A stretch of DNA of 64,000 nt from Lutimaribacter degradans (GTDB taxonomy: Bacteria; Pseudomonadota; Alphaproteobacteria; Rhodobacterales; Rhodobacteraceae), in assembly GCF_023703375.1 (NCBI RefSeq), contig NZ_JAMQGO010000001.1, forward strand, positions 744,001 to 808,000, written 5' to 3'. The translations under genes were made by a program, and so were the position numbers. Below are positions 54,446-62,734 of this stretch, piece by piece (the stretch's first letter is position 1; the number at the start of each line of letters is the position of its first letter). The notes beneath the pieces were generated by a model that was not told the origin of the DNA, made no database searches, and saw only the letters and a program-made list of their open reading frames with translations.

Positions 54446-54459
54446 CTAACCTTTGTCAG
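54446..54459 (+). promoter_or_regulatory. Recurrent island motif, copy 3 (variant)
   Basis: CTAACCTTTGTCAG on the rightward strand, differing from the other copies at two central positions, 152 bp upstream of the small gene at 54612. Confidence 0.35.
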
Positions 54460-54611
54460 TGTCGAGGTGCTGCAACTCGGATAGGCAATAAAAGTCCGCC
54501 GAGTGTGTGGCGGCACATTGTTCCGAGTGGCCAAGAAACATGTCGGCTTTCTGATACCCCAAAGGCCGCCATGTTTCCTGGTTTCGGACCGTCCATGAAA
54601 GGACATTTCAA

Positions 54612-54800
54612 ATGACTGTCGAACAAGAAAACACCGCCGAACAGATGAAATCCGTCAAGGCCAACTGGGACAAGGCGCCCTCGGGCCCGAAGAAGGACGC
54701 GGCACTGAAACATTACCAGGCCGCCGAAAAGGCCCACAAGGCCAATGACGACGCCGAGACGAACAAGGAACTCAACGCGGCGCGCGAAAAACTTTCGTGA
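54612..54800 (+). CDS. Small highly charged cytoplasmic protein
   Basis: 62 residues, MTVEQENTAEQMKSVKANWD onwards, with a GAAAGGA site. It is predicted helical, rich in Lys, Ala and Glu, and has no cysteine. It resembles small unnamed proteins of rhizobia (WDKAPSGPKKDAALKHYQAA). The function is unknown. It stands alone, with a recurrent motif upstream. Confidence 0.75.
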   Translation: MTVEQENTAEQMKSVKANWDKAPSGPKKDAALKHYQAAEKAHKANDDAETNKELNAAREKLS

Positions 54801-54849
54801 CCTGCTGCGGATGATCGGTCGCCCCTCGCCACGCGGGGGGCGGCACACG

Positions 54850-55584
54850 CTATTTCAAGAGCGGGCCCGACTGATCGAGATAGGCCGGGTCGAACTCGGC
54901 CAACTTCACAAGGCCATCGAAGTCTTCAAAGGTAACGTGACCATCCCGAAAGGTCACCAGCCCCGCTTCGCGAAGCTGCCGCAACACGCGGTTGACGTGA
55001 ACGGCGCTCAACCCCAGCGCATCCGCCAAATGGTACTGCGTCAACGGGCAATCGTACCCCTGCTTGTCGCCCAGCCCCACCAAGCTAAGCCGCGCGCCCA
55101 TTTCCAGCAGGAAATGCGCCATGCGCGCGTCCGCGTCGCGCCGACCGATTCCGACCAGATGCTCCACGACCATCGCCTCGTCCCGCGACGCGGCCCATAA
55201 AATGGCCGTCGCAAGACGCGGTGCGCGCGCGAAAGTATCCAGAAGATCGCTTGTCAGCACCTCGGTGGCCTTGATATCCACGATGGGCTCGAAACTGTGG
55301 TCCGAGGTGCGCAACAGGACGCTACGCAACCCAAGGAAATCGCCGGGCACCTGGAAATCCACGATCTGGCGCGTTCCGTCGGGTTGAATCTTGTAGGAAC
55401 AGACCCACCCCGCCGACAGGATATAGCTGGCCCGTTCCGCTTGCCCCTGGTGCACCATGTCACGCCCCGCCTTGAAGGTACGGCAGCGTCCGTGCAGACG
55501 TGCAAGCACAGCAAGCTCGACCTCTGACAACGCGACAAAGGTCGAAAGCTTGCGGGTCAGCGGGTCGTTTGCCACGTTGTTCAT
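54850..55584 (-). CDS. Crp/Fnr-family regulator of the island
   Basis: 244 residues, starting at MNNVANDPLTRKLSTF. A cNMP-binding-like domain (AGRDMVHQGQAERASYILSA, IVDFQVPGDFLGLRSVLL) precedes a winged helix (LTQYHLADALGLSAVHVNRVLRQLREAGL). There is no N-terminal 4Fe-4S cysteine cluster, and the recognition helix (SAVHVNRVLRQL) lacks the E-x-x-S-R pattern of FNR, so it should read a different box. A CTGATC-containing palindrome lies in its promoter region. The signal is unknown. Confidence 0.92.
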   Translation of the reverse strand: MNNVANDPLTRKLSTFVALSEVELAVLARLHGRCRTFKAGRDMVHQGQAERASYILSAGWVCSYKIQPDGTRQIVDFQVPGDFLGLRSVLLRTSDHSFEPIVDIKATEVLTSDLLDTFARAPRLATAILWAASRDEAMVVEHLVGIGRRDADARMAHFLLEMGARLSLVGLGDKQGYDCPLTQYHLADALGLSAVHVNRVLRQLREAGLVTFRDGHVTFEDFDGLVKLAEFDPAYLDQSGPLLK

Positions 55585-55647
55585 GGGCCCCCTCGTAGTG
55601 CTGGCAGTTCCATGTACAGGCAATACCGAGAAACTCTCGTCGGATGA

Positions 55648-55661
55648 CTGCTTTAGATCAG
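55648..55661. promoter_or_regulatory. CTGATC-type palindrome between the Crp/Fnr gene and the desaturase operon
   Basis: Leftward strand CTGATCTAAAGCAG; it matches the CTGATC-N2-GATCAG pattern with two mismatches in the right arm. It lies 64 bp from the Crp/Fnr start and about 90 bp from the start of the small gene on the other side. Confidence 0.4.
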
Positions 55662-55749
55662 TGCATTGTAACACATTTGCTGACACAAGTGGCCAATCAC
55701 ACGGCGCACCACGGCTATGCACGCCAATTTGCAGCGAGGAATATCCACG

Positions 55750-55980
55750 ATGCCCAATCCGACAGACCATTCAGGCATGGCCGCACTTTCGATTTGCGAA
55801 GCGCTTTTGCTGGCGCTGAACGATCATGACGTGCTGCCCGAGCACGAGATCATGGGCGTTCTCCGCGATGCGGCGGAAACCCACGAGAAAACCACTGGCC
55901 CCGACGCCGAAACCCACCGCGCCGTGGCCGAACTCATCAACCGGATCATCTCTGGCGGCAACTCTGTCCGCAGGCCATGA
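55750..55980 (+). CDS. Small conserved hypothetical protein preceding the desaturase
   Basis: 76 residues from MPNPTDHSGMAALSICEALL, with a GAGGAA site. It is all-helical with the pattern LPEHEIMGVLRDAAETHEK, and has one Cys. Its stop overlaps the desaturase start (ATGA), so the two are co-translated. The function is unknown. Confidence 0.8.
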   Translation: MPNPTDHSGMAALSICEALLLALNDHDVLPEHEIMGVLRDAAETHEKTTGPDAETHRAVAELINRIISGGNSVRRP

Positions 55981-57164
55981 TCCAATTTCCCTCTACAAAG
56001 GACCAGCGCTTGCCTTCCAAACCTGCTCTCTCATCGCCCCAGCCACTAGGCCAGACCGCCCGAACCGCCCCTCAGGATCAGGAACTGGCCCAGAACGCGC
56101 CGCAACAACAGCCGGCCACGGGCGCATTGTCTGCCGGCGAAACCGAAGCAACGCAGGACAGCCCCCCGCTGCGCGCGGCCGACTGGACGCGCACGCTGGC
56201 GCAGTATCGCCAGCCGCTTCCCGCCCGCAGCATTTTCGAACTTGTCGTCACCTTCGTGCCCTTCGTCGCGATTTGGGCGGTGGCCTGGTGGATGCTGTCG
56301 ATCAGCACCCTGCTGGCCATGGTCCTGGCGTTTGCGAACGCGGCCTTCCTGGTTCGGCTGTTCATCATCCAGCACGATTGCGGGCACGGCTCGCTGTTCC
56401 GCGACCGGCGCCTTTGCGACTGGATAGGCCGCGGGCTGGGTATCCTGACGCTGACGCCTTATGACGTCTGGCGCAGAACCCACTCGATTCACCATTCCAC
56501 CACCGGCAACCTCGACCGGCGCGGCGTCGGGGATGTCCCGACCCTGACGGTCCGGGAATACCGCGAAAAGGGATGGATCGGCCGGGCGCTTTATCGCCTT
56601 CTGCGCCATCCGGTCTTCATGTTCGGGGTGGTGCCGTTCTACCTGTTTTTCCTTCAGCACCGATTGCCGGTCTACCTGATGCGGTCCGGTTGGCGCTACT
56701 GGCTAAGCGCGATGGCGACGAATGCCGCCATCGCCCTGGTCCTCGGGGTGATCGTCTGGCTGGGCGGTTGGGATGTCCTGCTGTTCGTGTTCCTGCCGAC
56801 GATGCTTCTGGCCGCGATCGCCGGCACGTGGTTCTTCTACGTCCAACACCAGTTCGAGGAAACAAGCTGGCAGCACGAGGATGAGTGGAACATCCAGGAT
56901 GCGGCCCTTCACGGCAGTTCGCATTACGACCTGCCCGGTATCCTGCGTTGGATCACCGGCAATATCGGCGTCCACCACGTGCATCACCTGGCCAGTCGAA
57001 TCCCGTTCTACCGTCTCGGCGAGGTGGTCAGGGACCACGACCTGCTGGCGCAATCCAAGCGTATAACCCTTTGGGAAAGTTTCCGCTGCGCGCGCCTGCA
57101 CCTGTGGGACGAAAAGCGCGGCAAGCTCTTGTCATTCGCCGAGGCGCGGACGCTTTACGCCTGA
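55977..57164 (+). CDS. Membrane fatty acid desaturase
   Basis: 395 residues. A disordered, Gln/Pro-rich N-terminal 65 residues precede a four-helix membrane domain with the three histidine boxes HDCGHGS, HSIHHST and HHVHHL that bind the di-iron centre. The pattern resembles acyl-lipid omega-6-type desaturases, which add a double bond to membrane fatty acids using oxygen and a reductant. The acyl substrate is not known. It is in an operon with the preceding small gene, divergent from a Crp/Fnr regulator. Confidence 0.92.
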   Translation: MIQFPSTKDQRLPSKPALSSPQPLGQTARTAPQDQELAQNAPQQQPATGALSAGETEATQDSPPLRAADWTRTLAQYRQPLPARSIFELVVTFVPFVAIWAVAWWMLSISTLLAMVLAFANAAFLVRLFIIQHDCGHGSLFRDRRLCDWIGRGLGILTLTPYDVWRRTHSIHHSTTGNLDRRGVGDVPTLTVREYREKGWIGRALYRLLRHPVFMFGVVPFYLFFLQHRLPVYLMRSGWRYWLSAMATNAAIALVLGVIVWLGGWDVLLFVFLPTMLLAAIAGTWFFYVQHQFEETSWQHEDEWNIQDAALHGSSHYDLPGILRWITGNIGVHHVHHLASRIPFYRLGEVVRDHDLLAQSKRITLWESFRCARLHLWDEKRGKLLSFAEARTLYA

Positions 57165-57172
57165 ACCGCCCG

Positions 57173-57186
57173 CTGATCTGGGTCAG
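57173..57186. promoter_or_regulatory. CTGATC-type palindrome downstream of the desaturase
   Basis: CTGATCTGGGTCAG, one mismatch from CTGATC-N2-GATCAG; identical to the copy at 61517-61530. It lies 117 bp upstream of the gene at 57303. Confidence 0.5.
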
Positions 57187-57302
57187 CGCCGCTTTCGCGT
57201 AAACGGCTATGGTCGACAAACCCTCCCGAGGCCAGGTGCGTCTTTCGGTCTGCCCAAAAGCCCGATCGCAGCGCCTTGCTGTCCATGATGAAGGAACACA
57301 CC

Positions 57303-57722
57303 ATGACCGCATCGACAAGCTACGCGCCGCACGACCCAAAGTTCGAGCAATTCCTCTACGCCCCGGTGGGTGAAGACCGCGGAGGTAGCACGGTCAGCGT
57401 GATGTCCGTGCTTGCACGGTTGAAACTTGATCCCTGGGAGGAGGCCGCCGACCTGGCCGCGTTAAGCCGGGACGCCGCAGAACAACGGCTGGATCAATTA
57501 CTGGCGCGCTGCCGCGACGTGCCCGCGCTTGGGCAGGATCATCAGGCCGTCGCCCAGAGCCTGGCTTCGTTGCTGCCCAAGGGGCGCGTGCGACCCCGGC
57601 CAACCACCGACGCCCCGGACAAGCCACGCACGATACCCTGGAGCATCGTCCTGACCATCCTGGCGGTGTTGTTCGTGCTGATCCAGCTTGGGGTCACGGG
57701 CGGGTCGGGAAGCGGCCAGTAA
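57303..57722 (+). CDS. Hypothetical protein with a C-terminal membrane helix
   Basis: 139 residues from MTASTSYAPHDPKFEQFLYA with an AAGGAA site. The soluble helical N-terminal part (LKLDPWEEAADLAALSRDAAEQRLDQLLARC) is followed by a tail anchor near residues 110-130 (IPWSIVLTILAVLFVLIQLG). No domain was recognised. A CTGATC-type box lies upstream. Confidence 0.75.
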   Translation: MTASTSYAPHDPKFEQFLYAPVGEDRGGSTVSVMSVLARLKLDPWEEAADLAALSRDAAEQRLDQLLARCRDVPALGQDHQAVAQSLASLLPKGRVRPRPTTDAPDKPRTIPWSIVLTILAVLFVLIQLGVTGGSGSGQ

Positions 57723-57800
57723 CCAATAAGCGGCATGGAACCGGCCCAATGACTTGTATCTGCCAAAGGGCCGGGCGGCCGCTCAATCGCGATGATTGCC

Positions 57801-58163
57801 CTAGGCCGGATCGGTCTCGGTGACCGGCGTCTGCTGGTGCAGGATCCGCTGCCATTTTCCTTGGTCATTCAGGTAGGATGATGTGCAATACGCCTCGTAA
57901 ATCGGCTGGCCGTCCCGCTCGGCCGAAACGCGATAGGCCAGAACGCCGATGTCCTTTTCCTGATTGAAGCACCGTTCGGAAAATTCGACTGTCCGCCACC
58001 GCTGTGCCACCAGGCCTTCGCGCCATATCTGGTCGCCCCGCAAGATGCCTACCGGGTAGGGAAAGACAAAGACGGCCCCCTTGGCCGTCATCGTGCGCGC
58101 GCTGTCGGCGCCCTGTATCCAGAACTTTTCTTCCATTTCCCAAAGCGTGTCTTCGGTTGACAT
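57801..58163 (-). CDS. NTF2/SnoaL-like small protein
   Basis: 120 residues, MSTEDTLWEMEEKFWIQGADSA onwards. It has an N-terminal helix, then beta strands (GAVFVFPYPVGILRGDQIW, ERCFNQEKDIGVLAYRVSA) and a last strand pair (YCTSSYLNDQGKWQRILHQQ), as in DUF4440/SnoaL-like proteins. It may bind or modify a small molecule; no activity is assigned. Confidence 0.8.
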   Translation of the reverse strand: MSTEDTLWEMEEKFWIQGADSARTMTAKGAVFVFPYPVGILRGDQIWREGLVAQRWRTVEFSERCFNQEKDIGVLAYRVSAERDGQPIYEAYCTSSYLNDQGKWQRILHQQTPVTETDPA

Positions 58164-58386
58164 GACAGGTCACCTTTCATTTGAAATTCTTGCGTTTCTT
58201 CACCCCTGCCGCATTGCGGCAAGAGGGCACAAGGGCATCGTCAACGATGTTGCGACCGTATGCCCATGGTCGTTTTCGGCAGGCCAATTGAAACACTGTA
58301 TCACATCGCACACGGCCCGCCGCTAATCTCGATCAAATGGCACATGCAGGCCCGTGCGAATAAAGCACCGTGCCGCCGCCGGCCGG

Positions 58387-59064
58387 TCATCCGGTCACCA
58401 GCCCATCGCCCACCACGATTTGCCTGCGACAGAGCGATGCGATCTTTTCATCATGTGTCGAGATCAGGAAAGTCGTGCCCTCGTCGCGGTTTATCTCGGC
58501 GATCAGTTCCATCACCTGCATGGCCGACTCGCGGTCAAGGTTGCCGGTTGGCTCATCCGCCAGCACCAGTTCGGGCTGATTCATCAGGGCGCGGGCCACC
58601 GCCACGCGCTGTTTTTGCCCGCCCGACAGGTTGGCCGACGGAAAGTTCACCCGGTTCTCCAGCCCCATCCGCACCAAAAGGTCACGCCCCCGCGCGCGTG
58701 CCGTTGCCGTCTCGCGCCCCTCGCGCACCGCCGTCGGGAAGATCACGTTTTCCAGCGCCGTGAAATCGGGCAGAAGATTGTGAAACTGGAAGACGAATCC
58801 GATATGGCGGTTGCGAAACTCGGTCAGCGCGCGGTCCTCGGCCGCCACCAGGTCCTGCCCCAGCATGGTATAGCTACCCGATGTCGGCTTCATCAGCGTG
58901 CCCAGAATGGTCAAAAGCGTGCTCTTGCCCGACCCCGAGGGGCCAAGAAGGGCTGCCATCTCGCCTTCCGCAAGCGTCAGGGACAGGCCGCGCAGCACAC
59001 GGGTTGCGGCCTCGCCCGTGCCGAAGGTCTTGTAAAGACCGGAAACCTCCAACAGCGCGGTCAT
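58387..59064 (-). CDS. ABC exporter ATPase (LolD/MacB type)
   Basis: 225 residues with Walker A GPSGSGKST, signature NLSGGQKQRVAVARAL, Walker B LVLADEPTGNLD and the H-loop ISTHDEKI. TGNLD is the mark of the LolD/MacB/FtsE subfamily. It pairs with the permease upstream (ATGA overlap) and the adaptor before that, forming a tripartite exporter. The substrate is unknown. Confidence 0.93.
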   Translation of the reverse strand: MTALLEVSGLYKTFGTGEAATRVLRGLSLTLAEGEMAALLGPSGSGKSTLLTILGTLMKPTSGSYTMLGQDLVAAEDRALTEFRNRHIGFVFQFHNLLPDFTALENVIFPTAVREGRETATARARGRDLLVRMGLENRVNFPSANLSGGQKQRVAVARALMNQPELVLADEPTGNLDRESAMQVMELIAEINRDEGTTFLISTHDEKIASLCRRQIVVGDGLVTG

Positions 59065-60266
59065 TGGCCGATCGCCGTAACCGGGTCGACCCGCGCCGCC
59101 GATCGCGCGGGCAGGATCGATGCGAGGATTGCCCCGATCACCGTCAGCGTGATGGCCAACCCGTAAGAGCCTTGAGTTATGTCCATAGGTAGCGTGCCCG
59201 CCTCGAACGCGTCGCGCGACGGGAAGGGCAATAGTGCCAGGTATCCCAGCGCCGCACCCGACAGCCCGCCCATCAAGCCCACCAAGGCACCCTGGGTCAC
59301 GAAGACAAAGATGACAAAGCCCCGTCCCGCACCCATCGCTCGCATGATCCCGATTTCGGGGCGGCGGCGATAGGTCGAAAGCAAAAGCGCCGAGGCGACC
59401 CCGATCACGATGGTGACAAGCGCAAAGGATTTCAGGAAATACCCGGTCTGTGCCTGGGCATCGAGTGCCTCCATCAACTGTTCGGCACCATCGGTCCAGG
59501 GCACGGCATCCAGCCCCGTCAGCGCCGCGATGCGCAGCGCGGTGGCATCGGCGGCATTCAGGTCGGTCAGCTTTATCTCGATCCGCGTCACGCCCTGTGG
59601 CAAGGCAAACAGCGTGCGGGCGGTGGGCAGGCTGACATAGACGCTGCTGCCGTCGATCATGCCGTTGCCGGTGTCGTAAATTCCCCCGACCGTCAGCACC
59701 GCCAAGGCCCCGGTGGACGATTGCAGCCGGACCGTCTGCCCCAGCCTGAGCGACAGCTCGTCGGCCAGTGTTTCGCCCAGCACGATCACCCCCGAGCCAA
59801 CCCTTTCCGACCCTTCGACCATGTAGCCCCGCAGGTTCAGGATCGCGGATTCGCGGCCCGGCTCCAGCCCGGTCACGCTGACCTGTTCGACCTGCGCACC
59901 GCGCGCAAGGAACCCTGCCCCGCTGATCTGGGGCGATACGGCGACGACCCCGGGCACGGCCTCGATCAGGGGGATATAGGTTGCCGCCTCGGACAGGGTG
60001 GCGGTTCGCAAGCGGCCACGCTCGATGGCCGCCAGCACGTGCCCGTCACCGCCCACCAGCACGGCCGGGTCCGGGTCTTCGGCCTCGATCGTGACATGGC
60101 TGATGTCGCCCACGGTGCGCGACAGGATGAACTCGGCCAACCCCCCGATAAGCGCCGACATGAAGATGAAGATGAACACCCCCACCGCGACGCCAAGCAC
60201 CAAAAGCGCGGTCTGCGCCTTGCTTGCGGTCAAGTAGCGGGTGGCGATCTTCAGCGCATACAGCAT
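59061..60266 (-). CDS. ABC exporter permease (MacB/DevC type)
   Basis: 401 residues: an N-terminal helix (ALLVLGVAVGVFIFIFMSAL), a large periplasmic MacB-like domain (about 45-270), then three C-terminal helices (LVTIVIGVASALLLSTYRR, GALVGLMGGLSGAALGYLAL, and a last segment ending in LPARSAARVDPVTAIGQ, the FtsX-family end motif). It overlaps the genes on both sides. Confidence 0.92.
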   Translation of the reverse strand: MLYALKIATRYLTASKAQTALLVLGVAVGVFIFIFMSALIGGLAEFILSRTVGDISHVTIEAEDPDPAVLVGGDGHVLAAIERGRLRTATLSEAATYIPLIEAVPGVVAVSPQISGAGFLARGAQVEQVSVTGLEPGRESAILNLRGYMVEGSERVGSGVIVLGETLADELSLRLGQTVRLQSSTGALAVLTVGGIYDTGNGMIDGSSVYVSLPTARTLFALPQGVTRIEIKLTDLNAADATALRIAALTGLDAVPWTDGAEQLMEALDAQAQTGYFLKSFALVTIVIGVASALLLSTYRRRPEIGIMRAMGAGRGFVIFVFVTQGALVGLMGGLSGAALGYLALLPFPSRDAFEAGTLPMDITQGSYGLAITLTVIGAILASILPARSAARVDPVTAIGQ

Positions 60267-61417
60267 CAGGGGCCCGCGACCTTTACCGCCTGCCCATCGC
60301 TCAACCTCGCGGCGTCGGTGATCAGCATGTCGCCGGGTGCCAGCCCCTCGGTCACGATCAGCCGCGCGGCGGGCCAGTCCATCACGGTCACGGGGCGGCG
60401 CGTGGCGGTGTCGTCAACCACGACAAAGACCGCGTCGCCATCTATGGCAGACCGTGGCGCGGTGATGGCAGACTCCTGCTGGTCCACGATTATGTTTGTT
60501 GTCACGGTCAGCCCGACAGGCGCGCGCACCGGCGTGTCAAAGGACAGCTCGACCGCCAGACCGCCGGTGCCGGCATCGACCCGCTGCGACACGAAGCTGA
60601 CCCGCCCCGCGCGCGACTTGACCTCGCCCGCCAGTTGCAGAACGGCGGGTTGGCCCACGGCGATCTGGGTTGCATAGACCTCGTCCACATCGGTTTCGAC
60701 GATCAGTTGATCGAGGTCGGCGACCGTCATCAAGACAGTCGCGGCGTCGATGGTCTGGCCCGGCTCGACGTTCAGCGAAAGGACCGTGCCCGACATCGGT
60801 GCGCGCATCGTGTGGTTGTCCAGCTGCACCTGCGCCTGATCGACCTGCGCGGTGGCGCGGGCCACCTCTTGTGCGGCAGTCAACAGCGCTCGTTCGGCTG
60901 CATCGCGCTCGGTGCGCGCAATGTTGGCACCCAGTGCCTCGGCGCGTTCCAACGCGTCGCGCGCCCGCGCCTCGGCCACCAGCGCCGCGTCGAGCCCGGC
61001 CACCGCCTGCCGGAGGATGGTTTGCTGGCTGGCCGCGTCGATCCGGGCCAGAACCTCGTCTTGCTCAACGGCGTCGCCCTCGGCAACCGGAAGATCGCGC
61101 AAGCTGCCCCCCACAAGCGCGCGAATATCTACGGAATGCAGCGCCGCGATGCGCCCGTTGACCGCCAGAACTCGGGTTGCAGGCCCCGGCTCGACGGTTT
61201 CCACCATGACGGGGACAGGCGCATTTGACCACGGTTGGAAATAGAGGCCGACCCCGCCCGCGATGATAAGGGCAAATGCCATCGCCCAGGGCCAGATACG
61301 CCGCCGCTCTCGGGCCGGTGCGCCAGGGGATTGAGCCGATGGGCGCAGCGCCGGCAGGCCGGACCCGTCTGGTGCCGGCGTGACCGGGTCTTTGGGCTGG
61401 CTCTCTTTCGCGTCCAT
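60266..61417 (-). CDS. Periplasmic adaptor of the MacB/DevBCA-type exporter
   Basis: 383 residues from the ATG at 61417. A Pro-rich cytoplasmic start, one membrane helix (WPWAMAFALIIAGGVGLYF), then the lipoyl/hairpin/barrel order: VNGRIAALHSVDIRALVGG, a long helical hairpin (ALVAEARARDALERAEALG), MRAPMSGTVLSLNVEPGQTI and a C-terminal domain. This is the HlyD/MacA fold that connects the permease to an outer-membrane exit. It is the first gene of the three-gene unit. Confidence 0.92.
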   Translation of the reverse strand: MDAKESQPKDPVTPAPDGSGLPALRPSAQSPGAPARERRRIWPWAMAFALIIAGGVGLYFQPWSNAPVPVMVETVEPGPATRVLAVNGRIAALHSVDIRALVGGSLRDLPVAEGDAVEQDEVLARIDAASQQTILRQAVAGLDAALVAEARARDALERAEALGANIARTERDAAERALLTAAQEVARATAQVDQAQVQLDNHTMRAPMSGTVLSLNVEPGQTIDAATVLMTVADLDQLIVETDVDEVYATQIAVGQPAVLQLAGEVKSRAGRVSFVSQRVDAGTGGLAVELSFDTPVRAPVGLTVTTNIIVDQQESAITAPRSAIDGDAVFVVVDDTATRRPVTVMDWPAARLIVTEGLAPGDMLITDAARLSDGQAVKVAGP

Positions 61418-61516
61418 CAAGTTTCCATCACCCCCAGTTCGGGCGGCTTCCGCTTGTCCAGAATGGCAAGCGGGCGCCCCATGTCAAAGTCATACGTATT
61501 CGGAGGGACATAAACC

Positions 61517-61530
61517 CTGATCTGGGTCAG
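61517..61530. promoter_or_regulatory. CTGATC-type palindrome upstream of the exporter operon
   Basis: CTGATCTGGGTCAG, identical to the site at 57173-57186, 100 bp upstream of the adaptor start at 61417. It may place the exporter under the same regulator as the island. Confidence 0.55.
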
Positions 61531-61622
61531 ATGGGCACGCGCATTTCAATTGATTGCCATGTAATTCAGCGGATGCCGGGGCGAAACCGTGTTTCGCGGT
61601 GCCGTGCCTTGGGGCGCGGTAT

Positions 61623-61653
61623 GCACCCGGCACGCATGGAACGTGCCGGGTGC
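61623..61653 (-). terminator. Terminator hairpin after proV
   Basis: GCACCCGGCACG (61623-61634) and CGTGCCGGGTGC (61642-61653) form a perfect 12-bp stem with a 7-nt loop, 28 bp after the proV stop. No U-run follows. Confidence 0.65.
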
Positions 61654-61681
61654 AAGGCCAACTGGCGCCGTGGCCGGTTAT

Positions 61682-62734
61682 TTAACCAGCGGCGGCGGCT
61701 TCGCCCGGTTTTCGCGGAACAAGGGCGCGCACCAGGTCGCGCATGTGCAGCACGCCGATCTGTTGCCCGTTCCGCATCACGATGTAGTTCTTGGTCGTGT
61801 CACCCTCGGACAGCGCGATCACGTTTTCCAGCGTGTCGTCATGATCGACCTCGCCGCCGACATTGTCGGGCCTCTCGCTTGTCTTTTGCATCACCGACCG
61901 AACCCGCAACACCCGCGCGCGGTTGATATCGCCCACGAAGGCTTCGATGTACGGGTCTTTCGGGTGCAGCAAGATGTTCTGCGGCTCGCCCTGCTGGACG
62001 ACGTAGCCATCTTTCAGGATCACCAGATGGTCGGCCAGCTTCAGCGCCTCGTCAAGATCGTGGGTGATGAAGACCACGGTCTTTGCCAATTCGTCCTGCA
62101 GCTCGATCAACAGGTCTTGCATATCGGTCCTGATCAACGGGTCCAGCGCCGAAAACGCCTCGTCCATCAGCATGATGTCGGAGTTCGAGGTCAACGCGCG
62201 CGCGATGCCGACACGTTGCTGCATCCCGCCCGAAAGCTGTGCAGGGTATTGATCGGCCTGTCCTTCAAGGCCGACGCGATCAAGCCACTTCGTCGCCTCC
62301 TCGGCATAGGCGCGCTTGCTTTTGCCTTCGATCGTCCAGGACATGCCCGCGTTCTCCAGCACCGTCCGGTGCGGCAGAAGCGCGAACTTTTGAAAGACCA
62401 TCGACATTTCTTTCTGGCGCAACCTTCGAAGGCGTCGCTCGTTATAGTCGAGGATGTTCTCGCCGTTCACATAAACCTCGCCGGCGGTCGGCTCGATCAG
62501 CCGGTTGAGGTGGCGGATCAGGGTCGATTTCCCCGAGCCGGACAACCCCATGATCACCGTCGTCTTGCCCGCCGGCATGTCGATATTGATGTCGTTCAGG
62601 CCGAGAACATGCCCCGTTTCGGCCTGAAGTTCCACCTTGCCCATGCCAGCGTGCACCTTTTCCAGCGCTTCCTGGGGGTTGCCGCCGAAAATCTTGTACA
62701 GGTTGCGTACCGAAATCTTGACATCATCACTCAT
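61682..62734 (-). CDS. proV: Glycine betaine/proline-type ABC importer ATPase
   Basis: 350 residues with Walker A GLSGSGKST, signature LSGGMQQRVGIARAL, Walker B IMLMDEAFSALD and the DLDEA segment after the H-loop. A leading segment (ISVRNLYKIFGGNPQEALEK) and a C-terminal regulatory part (NYIVMRNGQQIGVLHMRDLV, CBS-like) match ProV/OpuAA. It couples ATP hydrolysis to import of osmoprotectants. The start overlaps the permease stop (ATGA). The true ligand depends on a binding protein not in the window. Confidence 0.93.
   Translation of the reverse strand: MSDDVKISVRNLYKIFGGNPQEALEKVHAGMGKVELQAETGHVLGLNDINIDMPAGKTTVIMGLSGSGKSTLIRHLNRLIEPTAGEVYVNGENILDYNERRLRRLRQKEMSMVFQKFALLPHRTVLENAGMSWTIEGKSKRAYAEEATKWLDRVGLEGQADQYPAQLSGGMQQRVGIARALTSNSDIMLMDEAFSALDPLIRTDMQDLLIELQDELAKTVVFITHDLDEALKLADHLVILKDGYVVQQGEPQNILLHPKDPYIEAFVGDINRARVLRVRSVMQKTSERPDNVGGEVDHDDTLENVIALSEGDTTKNYIVMRNGQQIGVLHMRDLVRALVPRKPGEAAAAG

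Larger units (their letters stand above)
54112..54611. other. 500-bp intergenic stretch in the island
   Basis: No plausible gene in either direction; the open frames here have poor codon pattern and no ribosome binding site. It contains two copies of the recurrent motif (54357-54370 leftward and 54446-54459 rightward), oriented toward the genes on either side, so it is probably a divergent promoter region. Confidence 0.6.
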
